7,279 nt of DNA from Pseudomonadota bacterium (lineage in GTDB: Bacteria > Desulfobacterota > BSN033 > WVXP01 > G020346125), in contig JAUWDQ010000132.1 of the NCBI GenBank assembly GCA_030608745.1, positions 1-7,279 on the forward strand. Direction: 5' to 3'. The notes under the pieces are model-generated. The model saw only the letters and a program-made list of their open reading frames with translations, did not search any database and was not told the DNA's origin. The number at the start of each line of letters is the position of its first letter. Within the stretch, counting starts at the first letter, position 1. Position numbers and translations under genes: made by a program. This document shows positions 1 to 5,579 of the stretch, one piece after another.

Positions 1-588
1 GGGGAAACCCTTTCCTGCGCTATCGGCCAGGGATTTGTCCTGGTCACCCCACTCCAACTGCTGAACGCGATCTCCGCCATCGCAACCGAGGGAATCCTCT
101 ACCTTCCCCAACTCGTGGAGCGAATCGAAAGGGCAAATGGAAAGTTGTTGAAATCATACAAGCCTATTTCAATAGGCAAAATTCCCGTCTCCCCGGAGAA
201 CTTGATGATCATCCGAGAAGCCCTCTCTGGCGTAGTGAACGAGGCCCATGGAACCGGACGTGTTTCCCGAATCAAGGGTGTGACCGTATCGGGCAAGACG
301 GGAACGGCCCAAGTCATCAGTTTGAAAGAAGGTGTGGCGGAAGAGGACGTCCCCTATAAACACCGTGACCACGCCTGGTTCGTGGCTTATGCTCCCATGG
401 AGAACCCCATCATTTCGGTGGTGGTTCTGGTGGAACATGGAGGGCACGGCGCCTCCGCCTCTGCTCCTCTTGCCAGGAAGGTTATTCAAAAATATCTCAA
501 TATCCTCAAGGAGGAGGGGAAGTTTCCCCCTCTCATTGCGCGGGGAAGGGGAATGGATTCCCCCAATTCGAGGGATTTCATTCGATGA
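1..588 (+). CDS. mrdA: Penicillin-binding protein 2, C-terminal part (peptidoglycan DD-transpeptidase), 5'-truncated by the window edge
   Basis: The reading frame is open from base 1 to the TGA at 586-588, giving the last 195 residues of a protein that is normally about 600-640 residues long. It cross-links peptidoglycan during side-wall elongation, anchored in the inner membrane with its catalytic domain in the periplasm. The fragment opens with GETLSCAIGQG and then TPLQLLNAISAIATEG, a stretch typical of the PBP2 transpeptidase domain. The third active-site motif, KTG, lies at 295-303 in the context SGKTGTAQ. The SxxK serine and SxN motifs would lie upstream, outside the window. The tail after the domain is short and polar. 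rodA follows after 22 bases, the usual mrdA-rodA operon order, and that pairing makes PBP2 a better call than PBP3/FtsI. Base 1 is not a start codon. Confidence 0.93.
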   Translation, partial: GETLSCAIGQGFVLVTPLQLLNAISAIATEGILYLPQLVERIERANGKLLKSYKPISIGKIPVSPENLMIIREALSGVVNEAHGTGRVSRIKGVTVSGKTGTAQVISLKEGVAEEDVPYKHRDHAWFVAYAPMENPIISVVVLVEHGGHGASASAPLARKVIQKYLNILKEEGKFPPLIARGRGMDSPNSRDFIR

Positions 589-610
589 TCGACCCCGGAG
601 GTCTTGAAAC

Positions 611-1702
611 ATGATAGACCGAAGATTGCTCACCCACTTCGACTGGCCTTTGCTCATCCTCGTCCTTATCATCTCCTTTGTCGGGGTTTTCAACCTCTAC
701 AGCGCTACCTTTGGGGAAGTGGAATCCCATTTATACGCCAAACAGATCCTCTGGATAGGAATCGGTCTGGCTCTCGCCATCTTTATCACCGTCTTCGACT
801 ATCGATTTTACCGGGATTTCGCCTATATTTTCTATGGAATCTCCTTAATCCTGCTTATGGGAGTATTCATTTCCCATGCCATACATCCGGAAGTCTCCCG
901 ATGGATAAAGATAGGACCGTTTTTCCTCCAACCCGCTGAGCTGGCCAAGATCGCCATCATCCTCGCCTTGGCAAAATATTTCGATCGCTTCCCCAAAAAG
1001 GACGGGTATCGATTAAGGGAACTCATCCTCCCCTTTATCATCTTATTGGTTCCGTCCTTGATGGTTGCGAAGCAACCCGATTTGGGTACTGCGATCAGCC
1101 TCTTGCTCATCGGTTTTTCCATCGTCCTCTTTGTCAAGATCAAATGGAAATCCCTGGCGATCATGATCATCGGAGTGATCTCGATCCTCCCCTTTCTCTG
1201 GAATTTCCTGATGCCTTATCAGAAAAAAAGGGTGGTCACCTTCTTCAGGCCTGAGCTCGACCCACTGGGTGCCGGATATCACATTATCCAGTCGAAGATC
1301 GCCATTGGCTCAGGGGGGATCTTGGGAAAGGGATTTCTCAAGGGCACCCAATGCAAACTCCACTTCATCCCCGCCCAACACACCGATTTCGTCTTCTCGG
1401 TTTGGGCCGAAGAGTGGGGACTTGCGGGGGGACTCATCCTCTTAGCCCTCTATCTCTTTCTCATAGCCTGGGGGGCAAATATTAGCTTCAGATCCAAGGA
1501 TCGATTCGGGGCCATTGTCGCCTTCGGTTTTGTCTCCATGGTCTTCTGGCATGTGATGATTAACATCGGCATGGCCTTGGGTATGATGCCCGTTGTGGGA
1601 ATGCCGCTTCCCTTCATGAGTTATGGGGGATCGGCCGTCATATCCATGATGGCCGGGGTGGGCTTGCTGCTGAATATCAGCATGCGCCGGTATGTCTTCT
1701 AA
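611..1702 (+). CDS. rodA: RodA, SEDS-family peptidoglycan glycosyltransferase of the elongasome
   Basis: A complete 363-residue polytopic inner-membrane protein that polymerises lipid II into glycan strands together with PBP2. The length is normal for RodA, and about ten hydrophobic segments are visible. Family motifs in order are: RWIKIGPFFLQPAELAKIA near residues 97-115; KQPDLGTA at 154-161; the long periplasmic loop with KGTQCKLHFIPAQHTDF at about 244-260; and GMPLPFMSYGGSA at 330-342. Asp259 in HTDF matches the loop Asp that is essential in characterised RodA proteins (family knowledge). The ATG at 611 is preceded by GGAGGT at 597-602 with 8-base spacing, which fixes the start. The gene follows the PBP2 gene by 22 bases and is surely cotranscribed with it. 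FtsW is the main alternative, but the PBP2 neighbour favours RodA. It converges with the pseudokinase gene, only 35 bases away, with no clear terminator between them. Confidence 0.95.
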   Translation: MIDRRLLTHFDWPLLILVLIISFVGVFNLYSATFGEVESHLYAKQILWIGIGLALAIFITVFDYRFYRDFAYIFYGISLILLMGVFISHAIHPEVSRWIKIGPFFLQPAELAKIAIILALAKYFDRFPKKDGYRLRELILPFIILLVPSLMVAKQPDLGTAISLLLIGFSIVLFVKIKWKSLAIMIIGVISILPFLWNFLMPYQKKRVVTFFRPELDPLGAGYHIIQSKIAIGSGGILGKGFLKGTQCKLHFIPAQHTDFVFSVWAEEWGLAGGLILLALYLFLIAWGANISFRSKDRFGAIVAFGFVSMVFWHVMINIGMALGMMPVVGMPLPFMSYGGSAVISMMAGVGLLLNISMRRYVF

Positions 1703-1737
1703 GGGTTGCCCCTATGGGGAAGAGCTCTCATATCTTC

Positions 1738-2565
1738 TTATTCCGCGGTATCCCTCCGGACCTTAGCTCGGTCTTTTCCCCTGTTGGTCTCCATGGTATT
1801 GCACTGAGATAGCCTCTCCTTAAAATCCGCTGCCGAATTGGGGGGGCTGGCGACCATTTCCTCCAGGCTCTTGATGAGATGGAGGATGGAACGACCCTCC
1901 GATTCTTCCATTATCCTCAGGATTAATCTTTCAAGTAGATCGACCAGTCCCAAAAAATCCCTCTCCCTTGCATCCCTGAACCCCTCGGTCGAAGGTCCAC
2001 TGAACAGTCGACAACCGCTGAAATCGATGATCTTCTGGATCTCCTTCATATCTTTGATGTTCCTGGCTGAGAGATCGATCTGAGCTATCCCATGGCTGTG
2101 AAGGTAATGCAATGTATCCACCAAGGTGAAGGCGATCCCGAGGATATCACGGGCCGAAAGAACTCTTCGGATATCCTCGAGGCTGGGGACTCTATAGTAA
2201 TCCGAGACTATATAGGTCCTGTTATCCTCGCTAAACAGGTCATGTCTTTGCACTATCCCCCAGTGGTTCAACCGTTTTGTGACGATCTCCCTTTCCACTT
2301 CAATTTCTTGATCCTTTGAAAATTCCCTCAGCTCGTAGATCCCCTTGCCCACGATATCCGTGGCAACGTAATGATTATGCCTTCCATCCCAAAATAAAAA
2401 ATCCTCTACCTTGTACCTGTTTCTCAGGAGCGTACCGACCTTCAATGGCTCTCGTTTAGAGCCTGTGTTGGTGGGACCGTTGATCTTTGTTCTCTTCCAG
2501 ATGGTCCCACCGAAATTATCCTTGGCTCTCCCGATTCCAACCACCCTTTCGATAATTGCCTTCAT
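1738..2565 (-). CDS. Degenerate Ser/Thr protein kinase (candidate pseudokinase), cytoplasmic
   Basis: A 275-residue protein with a kinase-like fold from about residue 50, preceded by a basic tail. It aligns without gaps to the N-lobe of the intact kinase at 4273. The glycine loop is ruined (FWDGRH in place of GKGGMS). The VAIK lysine is replaced by Arg80 (YELREF), HRD becomes QID (162-164), and DFG becomes DFS (181-183). The catalytic-loop Asp and Asn169 (IDLSARN) and the first Asp of DFS remain. Only 22 residues separate DFS from the helix-F Asp203, against 40 in the intact kinase, and no APE motif is visible, so the activation and P+1 region is largely deleted. There is no membrane segment. 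Catalysis is therefore unlikely, and a scaffold or allosteric role is inferred. The ATG at 2565 is chosen because GGGAG lies 10 bases upstream and the sigma-54 promoter at 2615-2631 covers the alternative TTG start at 2631. It is probably activated by the FHA-AAA+ protein encoded just upstream. Confidence 0.8.
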   Translation of the reverse strand: MKAIIERVVGIGRAKDNFGGTIWKRTKINGPTNTGSKREPLKVGTLLRNRYKVEDFLFWDGRHNHYVATDIVGKGIYELREFSKDQEIEVEREIVTKRLNHWGIVQRHDLFSEDNRTYIVSDYYRVPSLEDIRRVLSARDILGIAFTLVDTLHYLHSHGIAQIDLSARNIKDMKEIQKIIDFSGCRLFSGPSTEGFRDARERDFLGLVDLLERLILRIMEESEGRSILHLIKSLEEMVASPPNSAADFKERLSQCNTMETNRGKDRAKVRRDTAE

Positions 2566-2575
2566 AGCCTTTGGT

Positions 2576-2580
2576 CTCCC
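2576..2580 (-). promoter_or_regulatory. Ribosome binding site of the pseudokinase gene
   Basis: GGGAG on the minus strand, 10 bases before the ATG at 2565. It supports that start over the in-frame TTG at 2631, which has no purine-rich site at normal spacing. The spacing is on the long side. Confidence 0.45.
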
Positions 2581-2614
2581 TGATGAATGAACTTTAGAGC
2601 ACCTGCCCTTATTC

Positions 2615-2631
2615 AGCAATCTCCGTACCAA
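2615..2631 (-). promoter_or_regulatory. Sigma-54 (RpoN) -24/-12 promoter of the pseudokinase gene
   Basis: The minus strand reads TTGGTACGGAGATTGCT. Against the established consensus YTGGCACG-N4-TTGCW it differs only at the C after GG (T here). The invariant GG (2629-2628) and GC (2617-2616) are separated by exactly 10 bases. Transcription would start near 2604, giving a leader of about 39 bases that contains the GGGAG ribosome binding site and ends at the ATG at 2565. The neighbouring upstream gene encodes a sigma-54 activator, and an IHF-like site and a dyad lie upstream at conventional distances. The match is seen in the sequence; its function is inferred. Confidence 0.75.
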
Positions 2632-2664
2632 CCCACGTGAAAATGTTCGAAGGAGAGTTGATTA

Positions 2665-2677
2665 TAAGATATTGATT
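2665..2677 (-). promoter_or_regulatory. Candidate IHF binding site
   Basis: The minus strand reads AATCAATATCTTA, an exact match to the IHF consensus WATCAANNNNTTR, flanked on its upstream side (2678-2697) by an A/T-rich tract as is usual for IHF sites. It lies at about -61 to -73 relative to the predicted sigma-54 start near 2604, between promoter and dyad, where IHF-induced bending would bring a bound activator to the polymerase. The consensus is short and the region is AT-rich, so a chance match is possible. The same bases also contain a TATAAT hexamer. Confidence 0.5.
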
Positions 2678-2747
2678 TTATTAATGATTTTTAATTGGTG
2701 ATTTCGTGCGGGATTGATTTCGGGGATTCATCGAGGGGAACTATGCG

Positions 2748-2773
2748 AAAATCGAATGCTGCTATTCGGTTTT
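2748..2773. promoter_or_regulatory. 26-bp dyad: candidate upstream activator site, or a weak terminator of the activator gene
   Basis: The arms AAAATCGAAT (2748-2757) and ATTCGGTTTT (2764-2773) are inverted copies matching at 9 of 10 positions around a 6-base spacer. It lies about 144-169 bases upstream of the predicted sigma-54 start near 2604, a typical distance for the enhancer site of a sigma-54 activator. It also overlaps the activator's own TAA stop codon, and on the minus strand it ends in ATTTT, so it could equally form a weak intrinsic terminator. The sequence alone does not decide between the two. Confidence 0.4.
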
Positions 2774-4109
2774 AGGAGAGACCATATTTCTTCATTTTTT
2801 CGTAAAGGGTGGAGTATGCGATGCCCAAAACCCGGGCGGCGGCGCTCTTATTTCCGCCCTGGGCCTTCAGGGTCTTCATGATGGCCGCCTTCTCGATCTC
2901 CTCCAATGTCTTCCCGATCAGAGAATCAAGGGAGGGCGCTCGCGGTCTCCCCTCGGAGGAGAGGGGCATGATGAAATCCCGGAGTTGAAGGACCTCGTCA
3001 CTTCCAATGGCCATGGCCCTGGTGATGACATTCTTCAGCTCCCTTACATTCCCCGGCCAATGGTAGTGTCTCAAGATCTCAAGGGCCTCTGCGGAAACCG
3101 CCACATCCCCCCCACTGCGATACTGCTCACTGAGTTCCCTCGCGAATTGCTGAGCGAGCAGCGGAATATCCTCCCCCTTTTCCCTTAACAGGGGGAGATG
3201 AATCTTCACCACAGAGATCCGGTAGAAGAGATCCTCCCTGAAACGACCCTCTTGGACCTCGGAAGCCAAATCCCTATTGGTGGCCGCAATAACCCTTACA
3301 TTCACCTGAAATACCTCATTACCGCCCACCCTTCTCACCTCTCGCTGTTCCAGGACCCTGAGGAGTTTTGGCTGCATTTCCAAGCCCAGTTCACCTATTT
3401 CGTCGATGAAGATCGTCCCCCCATTGGCCATCTCGAAGGCCCCCCTGCGGGCTTGGGTTGCCCCGGTGAAGGCCCCCTTTTCATGTCCAAAGAGCTCGCT
3501 TTCGATGAGGCTCTTGGATATGGAGCCGCAATCGATGACCACAAAGGGGCCCTTCGCCCTCTGGCTACGGGAGTGAATCGCCCGGGCCACCAACTCCTTG
3601 CCGGTCCCCGTTTCGCCCTCTATGATCACGGTAATATCAGTAGGGGAAATTTTTTTCAGCATGGTGAAAATGCGCTTCATCTCAACGCTGCCTCCAAAAA
3701 CATCCCCAAAATAATGCTCTTGGGATGGGGGAATCTCTACCCTCTCCTCAAGGGGAACGAACTGGAGCCGGGTGTTGCCCAAGCCAATAATTGATCCATA
3801 CTCGAGATAGGCCTCCTTGATGAGAATCCCGCTGAGGTAGGTTCCATTTGTGCTCCCTAAGTCCCTCAAAACATACCCTTCCTCCGTTTCCTCAACAACG
3901 GCGTGATGCCGGGATACGGTGGGATCGGGGAGGATACAATGGTTATCCCCCTGAGAGCCAACGGTCACCTCCTTTCCCTCGATGGCAAAGGTCTTTTGGA
4001 GGTCCGTTCCTGAAACAACCACGAGTTTTCCACTTCGAAGAGGGAATTCCTTACCCCCTTGAGCGGGAATTCTCTTGGTAGGCTTGCCTTTTTTTGATTT
4101 TGCCGTCAT
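2772..4109 (-). CDS. FHA-domain sigma-54-dependent transcriptional activator (bacterial enhancer-binding protein)
   Basis: A 445-residue cytoplasmic regulator in three parts. Residues ~30-118 form an FHA phospho-threonine-binding domain with SRHH (66-69) and STNGT (86-90). Next is an AAA+ sigma-54 interaction domain (~135-365) with Walker A GETGTGKE (165-172), GAFTGA (212-217), Walker B IFIDE (233-237) and the arginine-rich RFREDLFYR (289-297). A C-terminal Fis-type helix-turn-helix follows around NKSAAARVLGIAYSTLYEKM (420-439). The intact GAFTGA loop means it should remodel sigma-54 polymerase using ATP. The FHA domain in place of a receiver implies control by Ser/Thr phosphorylation rather than by a histidine kinase. 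It is divergent from the Ser/Thr kinase at 4273, the likely partner, and upstream of the pseudokinase, its likely target. The FHA Arg of the usual GR motif is Ser52. The ATG at 4109 is preferred because a -10-like TATAAG lies between it and the in-frame ATG at 4154, which has no ribosome binding site. The 4109 start is itself weakly supported (GGAATGG about 15 bases away). Confidence 0.93.
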   Translation of the reverse strand: MTAKSKKGKPTKRIPAQGGKEFPLRSGKLVVVSGTDLQKTFAIEGKEVTVGSQGDNHCILPDPTVSRHHAVVEETEEGYVLRDLGSTNGTYLSGILIKEAYLEYGSIIGLGNTRLQFVPLEERVEIPPSQEHYFGDVFGGSVEMKRIFTMLKKISPTDITVIIEGETGTGKELVARAIHSRSQRAKGPFVVIDCGSISKSLIESELFGHEKGAFTGATQARRGAFEMANGGTIFIDEIGELGLEMQPKLLRVLEQREVRRVGGNEVFQVNVRVIAATNRDLASEVQEGRFREDLFYRISVVKIHLPLLREKGEDIPLLAQQFARELSEQYRSGGDVAVSAEALEILRHYHWPGNVRELKNVITRAMAIGSDEVLQLRDFIMPLSSEGRPRAPSLDSLIGKTLEEIEKAAIMKTLKAQGGNKSAAARVLGIAYSTLYEKMKKYGLS

Positions 4110-4138
4110 AATTATTGAGTCATACCATTCCAAAATCC

Positions 4139-4167
4139 CCTTATAAGCTATCATCAGGGGATTGAAA
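4139..4167 (-). promoter_or_regulatory. Possible sigma-70-type promoter of the FHA activator gene
   Basis: On the minus strand TATAAG (4144-4139, 5 of 6 matches to the -10 consensus) has TTTCAA 17 bases upstream (4167-4162). A better -35 hexamer, TTGACT (4173-4168), sits 6 bases further out, at a spacing that is too long. Transcription from here would begin near 4132 and exclude the ATG at 4154, leaving the ATG at 4109. No -24/-12 element was found here on either strand. Only moderate support. Confidence 0.3.
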
Positions 4168-4178
4168 AGTCAATTTGG

Positions 4179-4192
4179 CCCTTCCTGAAGGG
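4179..4192. repeat. Dyad CCCTTC-CT-GAAGGG in the divergent promoter region, candidate operator
   Basis: Two perfect 6-base inverted arms separated by 2 bases, midway in the region between the divergent activator and kinase genes and just upstream of the minus-strand -35-like hexamers. A protein bound here could coordinate both genes. It differs in sequence from the dyad at 2748-2773, so it need not be a site for the same regulator. No T-run follows, so a terminator is unlikely. Confidence 0.3.
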
Positions 4193-4272
4193 GCGCGATA
4201 GTGCGGGATTGCTCGATGATCTCTCTCCGGGGAATGGGGCCTCGAAATCCCAGGAAAAATACCTGAAATTCC

Positions 4273-5550
4273 ATGAAAAAAAAGGTTGGCAACTATCAAA
4301 TTTTTGAGGAACTCGGCAAGGGGGGAATGTCCACGGTCTATTTGGCGATTCAGAAATCCCTGGACAGAAGGGTTGCAATCAAGGAGTTGCTTCCTTCCCT
4401 CAAGACGGATACCGAGATGGTGGAGCGCTTCAAAAGGGAGGCAAAGGCCTCCGCCTCAATGGCCCATGAGGGAATTGTCAATATCTTCGACTTCTGGCAT
4501 GACCGGGGGTCTTACTACCTGGCCATGGAGTACCTCGATGGCAAGGATTTAGGGGAAGTGGTAGAGACAATGGGAGCCGTTCCCATCGAGGCGACAGTGA
4601 CCATAGTGTCTAAAGCCGCCGATGCTTTGCACTACGCGCATCAAAGGGGCATTATCCACCGGGATGTCAAATCGGGAAATATCTTCATCACCGAAAAGGG
4701 AGAGGTGAAGCTGACCGACTTCGGCATCGCCTATGTTCCGGGGAAAAGCCCCTTGACACAGCCTGGAATTGCCATTGGGACGCCCGAATATATGTCCCCC
4801 GAACAAATCAGAGGGGAAAAGGCAAACCCACGGTCGGATATCTTTTCCCTCGGAGTCGTCCTCTACGAAATGCTTACGGGGAAAAGGCCCTTCGGAGAAG
4901 ATGGAGATGAAGAGGTTATCGCCAGCGTGCTCGGTAAGAAACCGAAGGGCCCGAGGAAAGTGAACAGAAAAGTCCCATGGAGACTCCATTGGCTAACCAT
5001 GAAGTGTTTGCGGAAGAAGCCCGAAAAACGTTTCCAGACCATGGAAGATCTGACGATCTCATTGGAACGATTTCTCCCCAAAAAGAGCGAGGATCGGACT
5101 CGCGCTTATTCATCATTTTTGGAGACGATCTTTCCCCGCGAAGGGGTGGATGGGCAAAAACCCGCTCAATTTCGGCGGAAAAAGTGGATATCTTTCGGTT
5201 ATGCCCTCATAGTCATAATTCTCATTGCCCTGGTTTCTGCGTATATGATATATCGATATCATAGGACATTCGACTTCTCCGGCCTCCTGCCCAAGGGCCT
5301 GAAGGAGAAAATAGCATCCTATACCGATAAGGGCCAAAGGTATGGCTTCGTAAAAATCATCGCCTATCCCTGGGCAAAGGTCTCCATAGATGGAAAATAC
5401 GTGGATACGACTCCTATAGCTGGCCCATTAAGGCTGAAACCAGGGGAACATACCCTCTCCTTTTCCCATAGCAAATTCAAATCTAAGACAATAAAAATCA
5501 TCCTTAAACCAGGAGAAACGCGGTTCATTTCGGTGAGATTGGGATCCTGA
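4273..5550 (+). CDS. Membrane-anchored PknB-type Ser/Thr protein kinase with C-terminal PEGA domain
   Basis: A 425-residue kinase with all catalytic residues present: glycine loop GKGGMS (15-20), Lys37 in VAIK, Glu56 in helix C, HRD 129-131, VKSGN with Asn136, DFG 149-151, an activation segment with Thr162 and Thr170 followed by SPE (175-177), and helix-F Asp189. The catalytic domain spans about 8-268 and is cytoplasmic. A linker leads to one membrane helix at ~305-327, preceded by RRKK. The outside part ends in a PEGA-like domain (~360-423: VSIDGKYVDTTPIAGPLRL, then GEHTL), often found in surface-exposed proteins and sensors. It should autophosphorylate and phosphorylate proteins read by FHA domains, and the divergent FHA activator is the obvious candidate. 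The LysM gene follows after 29 bases. The ATG at 4273 gives the expected N-terminus but lacks a normal ribosome binding site: the nearest AGGA (4252-4255) is 17 bases away. Confidence 0.94.
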   Translation: MKKKVGNYQIFEELGKGGMSTVYLAIQKSLDRRVAIKELLPSLKTDTEMVERFKREAKASASMAHEGIVNIFDFWHDRGSYYLAMEYLDGKDLGEVVETMGAVPIEATVTIVSKAADALHYAHQRGIIHRDVKSGNIFITEKGEVKLTDFGIAYVPGKSPLTQPGIAIGTPEYMSPEQIRGEKANPRSDIFSLGVVLYEMLTGKRPFGEDGDEEVIASVLGKKPKGPRKVNRKVPWRLHWLTMKCLRKKPEKRFQTMEDLTISLERFLPKKSEDRTRAYSSFLETIFPREGVDGQKPAQFRRKKWISFGYALIVIILIALVSAYMIYRYHRTFDFSGLLPKGLKEKIASYTDKGQRYGFVKIIAYPWAKVSIDGKYVDTTPIAGPLRLKPGEHTLSFSHSKFKSKTIKIILKPGETRFISVRLGS

Positions 5551-5568
5551 AGCTTCCGTTGGGATTTC

Positions 5569-5573
5569 GGAGG
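5569..5573 (+). promoter_or_regulatory. Ribosome binding site deciding the GTG start of the LysM protein
   Basis: GGAGG lies 6 bases before the GTG at 5580. It would be inside the coding region if the in-frame TTG at 5559 were used, and the GTG start gives a cleaner signal peptide. Confidence 0.75.
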
Positions 5574-5579
5574 GAGAAG

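Noticed and set aside
1709..1719. CCCC-TAT-GGGG hairpin between rodA and the pseudokinase gene as a terminator
   Set aside because: A 4-bp stem with a 3-base loop and no T-run on either strand is too weak.
2566..2631. Extension of the pseudokinase gene to an in-frame TTG at 2631
   Set aside because: The TTG has no ribosome binding site and is itself the first bases of the sigma-54 -24 element. The extra 22 residues show no domain features.
2661..2666. Perfect TATAAT (minus strand) as a sigma-70 promoter for the pseudokinase
   Set aside because: The hexamer 17 bases upstream, ATCATT, is a poor -35, and the region is so AT-rich that such a hexamer is expected by chance. The sigma-54 element is a far better match.
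3198..3794. Plus-strand open frame of 198 codons
   Set aside because: It lies wholly antisense to the AAA+ domain of the activator, whose motifs are unmistakable, and its translation shows no family features.
4110..4154. ATG at 4154 as start of the FHA activator
   Set aside because: It is preceded by a pyrimidine-rich stretch with no ribosome binding site, and a -10-like TATAAG lies inside the extra codons. It remains possible; it would add 15 residues outside the FHA domain.
4155..4272. A -24/-12 promoter for the kinase or the activator in the divergent region
   Set aside because: I checked both strands for GG-N10-GC. The only pair (4191-4204, plus strand) matches the rest of the consensus poorly.
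5559..5579. TTG at 5559 as start of the LysM protein
   Set aside because: It would put the GGAGG ribosome binding site inside the gene and add charged residues before the signal peptide. The GTG at 5580 is better.
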